From Pezizomycotina sp. ARF18 (lineage: Eukaryota; Ascomycota), in NCBI GenBank assembly GCA_002224055.1, contig AZLU01000016.1:303450-367449 (forward strand): a DNA stretch of 64,000 bases, given 5' to 3'. The notes below the pieces were generated by a model. The model had not been told where the DNA came from. It was given only the letters and a program-made list of their open reading frames with translations, and did not search any database. Position numbers and translations under genes: made by a program. Positions 12,369 through 24,643 of the stretch are shown here, in pieces. Numbering within the stretch: position 1 is the stretch's first letter; every line of letters starts with the position of its first letter.

Positions 12369-13579
12369 CTATCGAGAACGTAAGGATTCGAATATATCGT
12401 GGCAAAATCCGTTTTTTTTTTTGAAAGATTGAAATTTAAAGGCAAAAGCGTTATTCTTTGGCGCCTCTGGGATGGGACCTTTGTCGGGGGTGACGTAAGC
12501 CTGCAAAAAAGGTAACAAGATTGGTAATTAGCTACCTGGAAACTGGGGAAAAAAACCCCCCAAAAAAGAATTGCCTTGCATACAAGCGGGACAAAATAGC
12601 TTAAATATTCGCGGGGGTCGGTTCGGTTCAATTCTTACCTTTGTAAGACCACCATCGATCACGAGCTCGGTCCCGTTAACGAATGAGCTCTCGTCACTGG
12701 CCAGGAAAACAACGCCCTGAGCCTGCTCAACAGCCTCACCGAATCTTCCAGAAGGGAAATGAACCTCACGCCTGAATCGCTTCTCCTTGTCGTCACCGAG
12801 CCATTCCTGGACAACGGGGTGTTCAATGGGCCAGGGCACAACGAGTTGAAGCGGAAACCTTCCCTGGCGTGAACAATCGCAAGCTCCCTGGTCATAGCGA
12901 GGACCGCGCCCTTGCTAGCTGTGTAGGCAAGCTGTGCGTGGCGGCACGACAAGGCGACAACGCTGGCGTGTTGATAACGCTAGCCTTTTTTTCCGTTTCT
13001 CCTGAAGCTGAGGATGGCGTGCTTGCAGCCGTAAAGGACGCCCTTGACGTTGATGTTGTGAGTGAGATCCCAGATCTTCTCGGGGTGTTGACAGCGTCGT
13101 CGTCCATAGCATGCATGATGCCGGCGTTGTTGAAGATAATGTCCACACCGCCCCAAGCATCCGCTTTGTTGACCATGTCCTCCACGACTTCTCCGAAGCT
13201 ACGTCACAAATAACGGCCATGGTGCGAGCGCTAGGGGAAGCAAATTTCTTAACGATGGCTCAGCTTCGATCAAACCTTAGGGTTGATATCTGCCATGATA
13301 ACAGACGCCCCTTCTTTTAACGAAAAGTATGCATGTTTCGAGACCAATTCCGCTACAATTTGGGACAGGTTAGACAAGTTAGCGAATGTATCCAACTTAA
13401 AGGTAGTGAAGAGGATGCTATCTCAGAACTTTATACGATAAATACCACAATAGAAAATGTCGCCTAATGTATCCCAAATACGTATAAATCCCATTTTATA
13501 GGTCTACAACTCCGAAGGCCTATACGTACCCTGCGGCGCCGGTGACGATGGCGTTCTTGCCTTCGAGTCTTCCAACCAT
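12369..13579 (-). CDS. Short-chain dehydrogenase/reductase (SDR)
   Basis: A classical SDR, NAD(P)-dependent oxidoreductase of unknown substrate. The start is ATG at 13579 (MVGRLEGKNAIVTGAAG). A donor at 13529 and an acceptor before 13352 join to GIGLETC, giving the TGxxxGIG cofactor motif. Then come KEGASVIMADINPK, VDIIFNNAG (the NNAG structural motif), SVINTA (catalytic Ser region) and YTASKGAVLAMTRELA (YxxxK catalytic pair), with RFNSLCPGPLNTPL after it. The C-terminal half reads GRFGEAVEQAQGVVFLASDE and SFVNGTELVIDGGLTK. An intron (12638-12501) precedes AYVTPDKGPIPEAPKNN. Exact stop is uncertain: a poly-A run lies in the tail and the first in-frame stop is near 12369. The length of about 290 residues is a little long for the family because of this tail. 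Multiple indels break the middle. The gene is convergent with the 2OG oxygenase. Confidence 0.87.
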
Positions 13580-15929
13580 TTTGAGTAGGTGGCGATTGAA
13601 TAGTAAGATTTCGTTGTAATTCGATAAGCGTTTTCTGTAAACCGCTGGTGCTTCTCTGGAATTTCAATTCAAGAGAGGAAGGGAAAAAAAAATTTTAGGG
13701 ATTAAGGAGGCTACTGGAGTAGGATAAAAGGTTGAAGCTCGTTTTGATGTAACAGATCGTGGAAAGAGAGCAAATGTGCTCAACGTCGGATATATAGATG
13801 GCTTAATAATAATAAACGGATTCCCCGGTGAGCTCCTTCGAAGAGTTTTAAGAGAAATAAAAAAGGGGATTTTAATAAGAGATGATTAGAATAAGATAAT
13901 AATAATTCAGAAGAAAAGACTAATTATAGTATTGATAGTTATTCCAGGCCCGTTCTTTTTTGGCGACTTTAAAACGCGGTGTGTCAATCAGTAAGTAAAA
14001 GTCGAAGTCTTTCGATTCCCGATAAGAGAGACCCCTTTTTTTTATTCTTCCGTTCTTCTCGATGATAACAGCGGCGTTTTCGTCTGATAAGGGCACAACT
14101 TGAAGCAATTAAAATTAAACAAGTAATATGTATTGTATTGTAAACAATTAGAAAGGCAATTATATATAGATGTATTATTAAAACTATAAACAGATCAATG
14201 TTCGGATAGAGATGAAGCAGGAAAAGTAAGTGATTAAAAAAGATATATATATATATATATTAAAAAAAAAAAAAAAAGAGGGAGAAAAGGGGGAAAGGGG
14301 AGCAGGAAAGGACTTTATATAGTAAAAAAAGAATAGAGCTACAAGCTTTTTGTTAAGAGGGAAATAATAAAAACTAAATAAAATGGAGGGAGGAGCCCAC
14401 GATAGGAAAGGGCTGGAGGAGTTTTGGAGGAGCCAGGAGGAACTAAACACGACTTACGGTCTACCTACTTACCCGGCGAAATAAAAAAAAGAAAGGAAAA
14501 GCTTCAAGCTGCCACTGCTTGCTGCCACCCATCTGATATTACCAAAACGCGGCCTTGCCTACTGCTAAAACATGGGTTAGATTAAGCAACAAACAGTTAA
14601 GTAGTGTTGTAATATGAGTGCGACAGTACCACCATAATACAATTCATCCTCTTTTTTCTTTCGCTATCGCACTTCCGTTCCCTATTTTTTTTTTTTTTCC
14701 CTTTTCTGTTTTTTGCCATTTTTCTACCTTTGAGTCTTAAAATGTTCCTTATCGGTTTTTCTTATTCTTGGTTGGCATGGGTTTGGCTATCTTGTCTATC
14801 AATCTAATCCCTATCTGTCTGCGGTTTTGAAATTAAAATAGCTGTTTGGAATTCCTTTTAGCTAATTAAAACTTCCAGCTTATTGTCCCAGCCAATCCAA
14901 ACGTGCGCACTAGGGCTGGTGGCAAGAGACCGAACACCGGACCCTTTCTTTTGTTTCTTTTTCATATCAATTTTCCCTCCCTCCACGCACACATATGTAT
15001 ATCTCTCTCTCTCTATCTCCACTGCTCCACTCAATCCCCGTGGAAAGAAAAGGGAAAAAGAAAAAAAAAAAGAAACAAAACCTGGGGAAAAGCAAAGATG
15101 GGGCGATGATGATAATGATGATAACGCTATGTAACTTACGAACAAATGGTGCAAGAGTAACTGACGATCTATCGGAATGAATTGTGCGGCATGGTCCACG
15201 GGATGGCTTCCCCGTCAGAAACACTTTTGTCTACCCCGAAATTCGGGGCCTTTATCTCGCTGCTTCTCTCGATGCAGAAGGAGAACAGCAGAGAGGGGCG
15301 AATCGGAGAAACACAGACGATAGCTAAAACAAGAAAGAGAAATAAATAATATTGTTATTGATTAATTGCGCCACGCAGAACAGAACTAAGATTTGGCCTG
15401 GGAACATTCGAAATAGATACGTACTGCAGGTCTTATTTGTTGCGCTCCAGATAGCCACATCAGTAAAGCAGGTTCTGGGGTGCATTTCTGCTGGGAAAGG
15501 TTTGTACATCTTTTGCATTTGTTGAAACATCTCAAAATGCCTTTTCCTTCAGGATTCCTTGGTCATGTGCGTGGATGCCCTTCTTTGATGTCCTCCCGTT
15601 CGTGCCGGTCGAAACAAACTTGGGGCAAAGTTGGTGCACGACGAGTCGCCGAAAGTGAAAGGGCCCCAATCTCGCCTCTCTCTCGCTTTAATTCGGCGCA
15701 AATTCCCCACACCTAAAAAGTTAACCGGAACTCCTCCATGGAAATAAGTTGCGCATGTAGAGGGAAGCGTTCCACAGAAATCTAAGATTGCAGAGAGATC
15801 ATATGGACGTTAGCTTGCTTTTTAAACCTCCCCACCAGCTAGCTTGGTCCTGTCCTGCACAGGGGAAACGGGTACAACTCGTACAGGAAAAGTAAATTAG
15901 GATTCGTGGAGGTGTGAGGAACAACAGCC

Positions 15930-16945
15930 GTGTTCCTCCGGAAACAACTTCATTTTTTTTTTTTTTTTAAAGCCCAAGAGGCGGCTCCAACGGCCCTAAG
16001 AAGAGTAAATAAACCAGTAATAAATAATTTTGTAGGGCAGTTCTCCATTATTCTCCAAGGCCGCTCTTTTATGCAGACGAACGATCTGAGATATACAGGG
16101 AGAATGATATCAGGGATCGACTTCAATTCGATGTACTAGTTCCTAAGACTTGTATCCCAATTTCCAAGCATGTCCTGCATGAATTGGCTTTTGGAAGTTC
16201 CACGACTCCCTTTTCTGTTCTTTCCCCATTTATTTATTTTAATGTTACTTACTTACTCCTTTGCGCCATGTTAGCAGTAGTTGAAAAATTCCAATTATCA
16301 ATTGTTAATATTATTATATTTGCATGGTTCAAGGTTATGATAGTGCCCGTGAATATGGAGACTTAACCATACCTGGAAGTCGAGCTCCCTCCTTCGCGAC
16401 CCGATCCGAAATCAGTCATCGTGTAAAGGCCGAAGGGTGATTAATGAACGATTTGTCCCAGTAGAATATGAATTGGTCATCGGAGGGAACAGTCGAGACA
16501 GCGAACTAAAGATTAAAGCCCGTCAAAAAAGGCTTAATAGTGCCTAGCGAAAGTACGCCATCTCTTGGGAATGCAGAACTTCCAACAGATTCATTGAGAA
16601 AGGAATGATTGAGAGTTCCGAGAGGTAAACACCAGTTACTGTTCGCATCTCATTCTGATCCAGATATTTATATGTTTACCACGTAGGTATTTGAGGATTC
16701 GGTATATCTACACAAATACGCCGTCGTTGAGGCTAAATGGATTTCGATTTGTAGAATTGTTAATTGTTTTATTTGGATATTATTCCTCTTCCTTTCGTTT
16801 TCATATTCTCCTGTCTGATTTTTTTTTTTTTTTTTTTTTTCAATTTTTATATTACGTTGCTACTGGCGACTACTTGTTCCGCGAGTCTACCCAAGAAGCT
16901 ACCTTTGTTGACATGAATCTTCAATAAGTAATGTGACTCCTTCTC

Positions 16946-16984
<39 letters not shown>

Positions 16985-17560
16985 TCGCTTCTTCATAAAG
17001 CCTCAGTTGTCGCAGATAGAAGAAGCTTCGAAATTGTAGATACCTTCGTTCTGTGCTGGCACTGCATATCAAGTTGTTCGTCCGAGGTCTCACTAACTTC
17101 TACAATTTAGAAAAGCTAGGCCATAAACTTAGCTTGCCCCTAGACACCTTAGATATTCAGGAGAAAAAGGAAATCGGATAAAGGTCAGTGCTCCAGGGCA
17201 TGCATGGAAAGAATTGCGTTGTGCTCAGCTACTGCCTGCCGTTCACGCGGTCCTTTGGGCTCGGGCCCGCCTTCTAGGTTACTCTATTGACCTTGTGTGA
17301 GCCCTGCCGCCGGGTTAATTAATGGTTCCCTGGTCTTTTTTAGCCGAGCACGGAGGCGTCTCAAATCCAAAAGGCGCGACTCTCTCTCAAGACATCCGGT
17401 TACGGTAGGGCTCCGAGCCATTATGTATACCTGCCTACCCCGGTGGTTTAAGCGACGGGGACTTTTTTCCCACGCTTATGACATGTACACTACTGTACTT
17501 ACAGGGGATACTTCGATCGCTTTTCCACTGAAACTGGATCCGGCGAGAAGCTAGCATACG
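15930..17560 (+). other. Coding-like fragments, unrecognised (possible degraded or unannotated gene)
   Basis: Several stretches read like real protein in shifting frames on the plus strand. They include YADERSEIYREN and DVLVPKTCIPISKHVLHELA (about 16070-16190), APSFATRSEISHRV and RFVPVEYELVIGGNSRDSEL (about 16385-16520), GDYLFRESTQEATFVDMNLQ (about 16866-16926), and LHIKLFVRGLTNFYNLEKLG (about 17062-17125). They are separated by AT-rich or low-complexity gaps that could be introns. I do not recognise the family and cannot define start, stop or exon structure. One fragment region (about 16430-16380) also reads as a plausible minus-strand first exon, MTDFGSGREGG, ending at a GTATGG donor, so even the strand is not certain. 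Confidence 0.3.
16945..16986. repeat. TTTC microsatellite
   Basis: About ten tandem copies of the tetranucleotide TTTC, on the plus strand, inside the unexplained interval. Confidence 0.9.
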
Positions 17561-18298
17561 AAATTTTTGGCAGCTTCCCCAAACTTTTGATTTTTACTTT
17601 CATTTCATTTCATTTTTTTTTTTTGGGTTACCTACAAGCAAAACACTCGACGAGTCTAAGAAACAATTAGGAAATAAAAGAGCAGAAAAAAAAAACAAAA
17701 CTCGCCGGCCCCGCTCACCATATATGCGCTGATTTTGATACTTTCCAAGCAAGAACAGGTCAGCTCTAAATAAAGCCCCAGCATCCCAAAGGATAACGGC
17801 AAAGAAGGTCCTCAGCTTCAAAGAACTCCTTCGGCGGTCTTTCAATACAACTAGTCAACTTCGGGTTGGTCCAGGTGCGACTCCATCAAAAGTTCATAGT
17901 CATTAGGTGATCTCAGAGCTCCGAGAAATTTCCATATATCTTTTTTTTTTTTCTTGGGCACATCCGATCTACCTTTGAACAAGGTAGCTCACCGTCCCCT
18001 CCTATCTAGCAGTATCTTACTTTAAGCAGCAACAGCCGATCAGTACTGCTTCCCGCACGTGTTGAGAAGATTTTATAGCGAATCGTCTAAAACATTAAAC
18101 CATAGATTTTCTTTTTCCGGGTTCCCGTACAATTCAATAGTCCGCACACCCCCGCTATACTGTCCACACCTTTGTCGCCCGACACCTGCCAGTCTACAGA
18201 GCTCTAAGTCGAACCTGTCAACTATCCATCCTGCGCTGCTTATTACCCCGCTGTTTCTTGGCATTGAATTCTTTGCCTGTAAAACGAACACATACACA

Positions 18299-18469
18299 AT
18301 GGGAGAATCAAACAACCCTCAATACACGGCGGAGAACATCCTAGAGCAGTTGAAGGATGACACCAAGGTCAAGCTGGCTGGTGTCGACGTCGATGGCATC
18401 CTTCGTGGCAAGCTCGTCTCCATCGACAAGTTTAGGAGTATATTATCAAGCGGAGGGTTTGGTTTTTGC
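18299..18469 (+). pseudogene. Truncated paralogue of the GS-like gene (exon 1 only)
   Basis: From ATG 18299 the frame encodes MGESNNPQYTAENILEQLKD and then DTKVKLAGVDVDGILRGKL and DKFRSI, ending GGFGFC. This matches exon 1 of the complete glutamine-synthetase-like gene at 25975 nearly residue for residue (NILEEL, DTKVKLAGLDVDGILRGKL, DKFRSI, GGKFGFC). One codon (the Lys before FGFC) is missing. After TGC the DNA runs into GTAAATT, which could be a degenerate donor. Nothing downstream resembles exon 2 (VVFGWDM) or any later GS part, and the next 1.3 kb is AT-rich. Most nucleotide differences in the conserved block are at third codon positions, so the copy is old and was once under protein-level selection. 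Either it is the remnant of a second paralogue or the rest was lost by rearrangement. The frame is open about 240 bases upstream, but that part does not look coding. Confidence 0.75.
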
Positions 18470-19825
18470 GTAAATTCGAAACCCCTCACCTCCCCCACCT
18501 TCCCCCACATCCCTCCTCAACATCGTGACCCTCCAGAGCCTCTATATTGACGCAATTGTCCGTGTTTCCGCAGAGCTATTAGGTATGATTATATACGATG
18601 CCCTGCCAAAGGTACTGATTTACTCATCACCCACATTCCGAAATCGGCTCCTGAGATTCGTATTTCTATAGGAGAAAAAAGGAGAGAGGGAGAGAGGGGG
18701 GAAAAGAAGGGGAGGGGGCATACGGGCCGCCCGCTATGTTAAGAACTAAAATAACAGGGTATGACTGTGCCATGGCCAATGCAAAACAAGACTGTCGCTG
18801 TGGTCGGTCCGCGCCCATCTTTACCGCCCAGTTGTTGCGTTTCGCACTACTGTTTTCCCACCTACACACTACTTACTAGCGAATATAGATAATGCATAGG
18901 CAATAATGCTTTTATCATAGCTTTAAGACTTTATAATTTATATTTCTGATATTCTCGAGCTTTGGATATGATACTGTACTTGGGGTAGAATGAAAATGTT
19001 CCCGCATATATTCGTTAATTAGAGCGATGTGAAAAGTAGAAAATTTAAGGGTGTGAGTGTAGCGGTTTCCATTTCTGATGCATTACGGATATAATTTTTA
19101 AACCTACAGAGGACAAAAATTGCCTCGAATCAAATATTACTGTTGCGTTTTCCTTCGGTCAAAAAAAAAAAAAAAAAAAAAAAAAGTTTGGCTACGAGAC
19201 TGTGTTGCCTGCTGTCTTCCTATACTATACCAAAACTTGCAAAACGTGCAATTTGGAACGTCTCTTTATCAAAACCTCCACGGGCAATAATATCGCGATA
19301 CCCTACAACCAACTATATCTAGGATATTTATTGAATAGAGCATACGGATTTATTAAAAAAAAAAAAAAGAGAAAAGAAAAAAGAAGACATGCGTGAGTTA
19401 AGTGACGTGGAAAATGGAGAAGTAAAATAGATAAACCAATGAATATCGTATTTCGGTACCTTACGTACTTGTTTAAGACTTTAAGTGTTTTGCAGTCTAC
19501 ACTTCCTTTCTTATGTTTAGAGGGTCCCCCACTGGAATTGCACAAGAAAGAAAATCGTCGGCCAGTACTTCTCGTTTTAAAATTTCCCACCAAAGTAAAA
19601 TTTATTTATTGTTTCTCTAGTTATTTATTAAAAATCCCTCCCCCTCCCTCTTACACTCTTCTTCTCATTTTCAATCCACATCTTGAATCTTTAGCATACT
19701 TACTATTTTTTGCCTATCTCATCTTTAATAAATTTTCCTTCAATACGCGTAGATGTATAATTAAGAGCCCATCTCGTATCGTGGAGATATTCCTTGGATG
19801 TTGAGGAGGCGAGTTGAGCAAAAAG
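18470..19825. other. Intergenic, no gene recognised
   Basis: AT-rich spacer between the truncated GS-like copy and the cysteine-containing gene. Includes a purine-rich block (18670-18720) and a poly-A run (about 19160-19185). I searched it for later GS exons and saw none. Confidence 0.5.
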
Positions 19826-22800
19826 ATGGATAACCAAGATGAAGCAGGCTCTACTGCCCCACAACGTATTAGAAGTAAGTCCTCTCCTCTCACCTTCTCA
19901 CGTCTCGTCCTTTCCCCCTTTCGTAATCCTTGCTTTGATTTGCTCTTGATGTGTTCTTTTCTTATCCTACTTTTCTTGCTGTCTTCCTGCCCTTTTAATA
20001 TACTTCTCGGTTTCACGCGTGCCTTCTCTATGCTCATTGCATCCACCACCCCCTTCCTTTCTGCTTTAACTATCGTTTCCGTTACTCACTCTCTTTCATT
20101 TGACACCTTTTTCGATCTTGTTGTCTTGTCTATTTCTATTTCCCCCCCTGCGGCCCCCGTTTTGCTCTCTCTATCTTGCTTCTTTCTATTCTTATGTTTT
20201 CTTCCTCTCACGCCCAACCCCTCCTTTCTTCTTTTCTTCTCCTTTGTGTTTCTATAAGTTTCTCTATCTTGTTTCTCAGATCTTCTGCAGATTTTACCAC
20301 TCATCTTACAATTCAATTGTCTGCTTTTGTACTCCAGACATCTTAGAAGTAGTGGATGAGCCAAGGAGCTACGAGGCATCCGTTGGGTTGCAGTTTCAAG
20401 GTGGCAGCGATACGGATGGTTTCCAGAACTATGGTTTCCGCAGCGGAGGCGGTGTGCATGATTTCCAGAGTGGTGGTTTCCAGAACGCTGGTCAGTCGCC
20501 GGACGGTGTCGAGTTCTTCTACGGCGGCGGTATGAGCGGTTTCCAGAGTGGGAGTTACCTGGCGGGAGCCGGTGTATGGCCTGTAGGGGGCAGTGGCAGG
20601 ATCATCTTTTCGGACGCAGGATACCAGCCTGGAAGTGCTTCCTACGCGCTCCAGGATAATTCTCCAGGCAACATCTACAATGCGGAGAGATGGTCCAGCC
20701 CGAACTCGAACGCTAAGTCCCGCGCGTTCCTTGCGAAGAATAAAGCTTCCTCGACTAAGAACGCAATGCCACGACCAAACCCGAAGGATTTCGTCGGCAA
20801 GTTTAGCGTCCGCTTCCAAGACGGACGACAGTGGCGATAGCGATTTCTATTCACCTATTAGCGGACAATGTAAGTATTTCCGCCTGCTCAATTGAATCGG
20901 AGAACTACTTAAGTATATTGAGTAAAATACTACTTCCAAGGATATTAAAGTTAAATTTCGCTAACCATCCCCCATCTTTTTCTCTAATTCGTTACAGCCT
21001 GCACGAGAGATGAGCAATTAGAACTACGCGAGAGTTTTTGTATGAGGAAAGTAAGTTTTATACTTCTCTAACAAGAGCTTTAGGTTATTGTCGGTCACTG
21101 ATTTGGTTCCTTTTAGTTCCAAAGAAAGTCGCGCACTTCCTCTGCCGGGATTCTCCCTCCAAGACTGGCGTCGAGGTACAGGCAGAATCCGAAAGCTCCA
21201 AACCATGTTCAATGCTAATAAGATATCCATCGTAGGCGATTATCTTCGGGACCTTTATAGCGCTACGGGCTACCACGGTGTTCGGACGACATCCATACTT
21301 CGCGAGAGGCAGCCGATTTGCTCCGGGATGACAAATGGTTGACGCTGAATGATATAGAATTATTTGCTACTGAGGAAAAAACTCTTAAGGGCAGTATTAG
21401 ATATCGAAATTCAAAAAACGGCAACATGTAAGTTGGCTTTCTACTTCCCTGTCCGTAATCTGGTACAAGATGCAACTAAAACACAAAAATCATTGTTGGT
21501 GTTGATAAAGCATACCTGAGCTACCGTTTGCTTTGCGAGACTAACCTCTTTTTTTTTTATTTTATTTTTATTTTCCAGCGTCACCCTCAATGTCGAGGGC
21601 GACCCCGATATTACTAATCCCGGAATTGGATCAAGGCCCGGGCAATCCAGATGAGAGTGTTAGCTCCCGATACTTCGAAACCCTCCGACCCAGGGACCGT
21701 GTCAATGGGGTGATAAAGGCCACTGTTACGGATCGGCACGTCTACCAGGATCCGTTCTCTACCTCTCCGTACCAGTATTTGTGCAACCATTTCTATGTTG
21801 TTAAATCCGATATTGGATATGGAGGTCAGTATCTCTCCGCTTTATTCTGTTACCAAAAGAGCCAGATAGCTATCAACTACATTCTTTTCTTTTTCTTTTT
21901 AGCTGAAGCGCAAGGCCAGTTTTGTCCTTTCCTTGCCAGTACATCCATTGAGAACTAACGGCTTGTGCAGAGGATTTCACACTCATCTCGTTCAGAGCAG
22001 GATATGCGTAAGAATTGCGAAGAAATTTGCATCTGGCAGGCTATCATGAACTTAGGATATCGCAATTCTGCCAAAATACTCATCGTAAGTTTATACGAAA
22101 CTTCTTATCCTTCATGCAATTTTTTTTTTCTCAGCAAATATATTTGCTTAATTGAAATGAATTAACTCTCTCTTTCTGTCCTCGTGAAAAAGGTTTTTAT
22201 TTTGGAGGCGAATCGTCGTATCGGACCGGTGGGTTATATTCCAAATAATGGCCTCATCAGCTTATCCTCTGTATAGACTATCACCCGTTGGGATATCGAC
22301 AGATGGCCAATTACAGATCTCCATGGCAGGACGGGCGGTTCTGCGAGGAGGAACCCAAATGTAGAAATAACAGGAACGTGGATCGAAATCCCTACCGCGC
22401 TCGGCAAACTCTCGAGTACCACCTTTGGAGCCACCACGAAGTCGTCGCGTTGAGTTACACCTACGAATCAGCAAAGGTGAAGTTCGGTCTGCCCATCGCC
22501 CTGGCTAGAGGCCCAGATTGGAAGCCGGCAATTGGCAGGAGGACGCGTACAGCTGTAGTCCGTAAGGATAGACCACCGCCAAAAAGGGCGCGAACAGGAG
22601 AATGTACGAAACCCCATCTACTACTGCCTTACATCTTCTAAGCTTTTACTCTACGCCCGCCTTGGCTTTTCTTTTTCTTCTTTTTCCCTTGCTCGCTCGT
22701 ATTCTTTATTTTTTTTTTTTTATTTTTTTATTTTTTTTTTGGTCTCTTCGCCAATTATTGATAATAAACTAACCATCTTTCGATACCTTACAAAAAGGCT

Positions 22801-24643
22801 TTTGTCGACATAAGCCGGAGCGAAGATCATGTAGGTCTAGGTTCCGCTGGTACGGATACGGCGATGGATTGGATGAGGCTTCGGAGCTCTCGATGGACGG
22901 AAGATGTTGGAAATGTTAAATGTTGGAGGATGACCATATCACCGTAAAATGTATCGGCCCGGATTTGCGTGGCTGGGAGGCCGACGAGCTGCAAGGAATC
23001 CTTGGGATCCCTTCACCGTCAGACGGTAAAGATTACTTTTGCTTTGTGAACGAGATACTTTGTGATAATTGCAATAAGTCACGTTGCATAGTCAAGAAAA
23101 CTGTCCCGCGCTAGATGGTCTATCGCGTTGCGGAAGGAGCGAGGATCAGTTGGAGCTTTGATAACCACGGAGGAGGGCACGGAGGAGGGAAGAGAGGGCG
23201 TTCCGAAGGGTACCAGTCTGCGGGTAGTGCGGTGAGTATCTGCCTGCTTTCAACCAGGCTCCTCCATTTAATTGGATCATATCAACTGACATCTGCTTAT
23301 CTTTCCCTTCCTTTCCTTCTTTCTCCGATTGCTCCTATCAGATAATGCTCTCGAGATACGTGCCACGAAATGGGCTGAAAGGTAATAGCACACCGGAAGC
23401 CAGCCGGGGCCAACAGAAAGGAGCCATCCAATGTGAACATTGTATGGATTGGAGAAGCCCCCGGGGTGTACCCCGTCGACAAGCAGGGCAGACCGCGCTG
23501 CTCAAAGTGCGTTGCCCACCAAGTCGATTGTATCCCCAGGAGGCACTATAAAATTCCATTTCTCGGGACTGAGCCCGACGCTACGGAATACGTCATCGTT
23601 TGTCTTAAGGGGTATACGCTCCTACACTTCCTAGCAGTCCTTCGTTTCCCTGACCCTGATGACTTGGTACGACACGTCCTGAGCATGATCAGGTGGACGC
23701 TAAGCGCGCAGCCTTGCTGGAGGGAAGCGAATATATCAAACAACACTTTATAGACTTTCCTAAAGAACTGCTTAATAGCGCATTGGTTTGGCTTCCCTCA
23801 CATAACAACACTTCGCTTTCTGGATCCTAATCTTTTTGCATGCTAACAATTTTTGATTTGGAAGAACATCTACACAAAGCATCGTGGCGCGCGACGTGTC
23901 CGCATCGGCCAGAACAAGGAGCGTTTCGAGAATAAGAATATAGATTTCCTTTCAATGTGGACGTTCTGCCTGAATTCGATAATGTCATCTGCCTAGATTC
24001 TACCGACGCAAAAACGAAGGAGGCTTTGAAAGGTGATTGGCCTCTTCCTTCCTCCCTTCCTTCATTCCTCCCTTCCTTCTTCCTCCCTTCCTTCCTTCCC
24101 TCTTTCTTCCTTCCTTCCTTGACTCCTTACATGCTTTTCTTTATCCGAACTGACATTGGGCGATGATTATAGCTCGAGGCAAAGCTATTGTCCTAGGTTG
24201 GTTCGACGCTAATCCACAGTTCGACTACATTAAAGTCCAGAACTTCAAAATCTACCTCTCTACAATGGTCGAAGATAACTATGAAGCGATTTCGAGAGGT
24301 CTAGGGAAGCGCAACACTCAGAATGGCCAAACGGCAGGTCTTGCTTCCTTACCGATGATGAAGATGAATTTGACTGGTTCGTCCTTTCCTCTCCGCCTGA
24401 CCCTGATGGTGGCAGCAGCCCGGCAACTGATGGCGGCGCTGAAGCGGGCACCAGCGATGAGGTTGTGCTGGCGAGGAGACTTGTGCTGGCGAGGAAGCTG
24501 GTGCTGCAGGTGCTGATGAGGAGATCGGTGCCGGCGACAAAGTTGATTCCAATCCAGGCGTTGACAGCAATGGCAGTAACGAAGATTACGACGATTGCGA
24601 CAGTCTTAACAGCGATGATAGTGACGCCAGTTATAAAGGATAA
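19826..24643 (+). CDS. Unrecognised multi-exon protein with cysteine-rich segments and acidic tail (may be two genes)
   Basis: No family recognised. ATG 19826 opens MDNQDEAGSTAPQRIR, followed by a long, almost pure pyrimidine intron (about 19876-20338). Exon 2 gives DILEVVDEPRSYEASVGLQF and a Gly/Phe/Gln region with recurring FQ(S/N)GGF-like units, ending DDSGDSDFYSPISGQ at a GTAAGT donor (20870). Later exons contain DDKWLTLNDIELFATEEKTL, RVNGVIKATVTDRHVYQDPF, NHFYVVKSDIGYGG and EYHLWSHHEVVALSYTYESA. Two cysteine clusters follow. The first reads GRCWKC, then DYFCFVNEILCDNCNKSRC (about 22900-23100). The second pairs CEHC with GRPRCSKCVAHQVDCIP (about 23425-23540). Both could bind zinc; the second recalls loose Cys motifs of fungal Zn2Cys6-like proteins. 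The end is strongly acidic (NEDYDDCDSLNSDDSDASYK, TAA 24641). Frame breaks are frequent. A split into two or more genes is possible, most likely between 22.6 and 23.3 kb. Confidence 0.55.
24046..24120. repeat. TTCC/TTCT-rich microsatellite in a probable intron
   Basis: Imperfect tandem of TTCC with CTTC interruptions. It lies between KTKEALK (exon end near 24030) and ARGKAIVLGWFDANPQF (next exon, from about 24172), so it is most likely inside an intron of the cysteine-rich gene. Confidence 0.8.

Larger units (their letters stand above)
13580..18298. other. Long intergenic interval, largely unexplained
   Basis: Contains an (AT) run (14242-14260), long T/A tracts, a TTTC microsatellite and several frames of 60-110 codons dominated by low-complexity Phe/Ser/Lys. 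The stretch 15930-17560 has higher complexity and coding-like fragments and is listed separately. I see no RNA gene. Confidence 0.5.

Noticed and set aside
14184-15224. Several overlapping frames of 60-110 codons
   Set aside because: Low-complexity Phe/Ser/Lys translations of homopolymer and AT/CT repeats on both strands.
18059-18298. In-frame upstream extension of the truncated GS-like exon
   Set aside because: Open by chance; the complete paralogue starts at the equivalent of 18299 and the upstream residues show no similarity.
19814-20257. 147-codon frame starting near the ATG of the unrecognised gene
   Set aside because: Beyond the first 20 or so codons it reads through a pyrimidine-rich stretch with a GTAAGT donor; better explained as intron.
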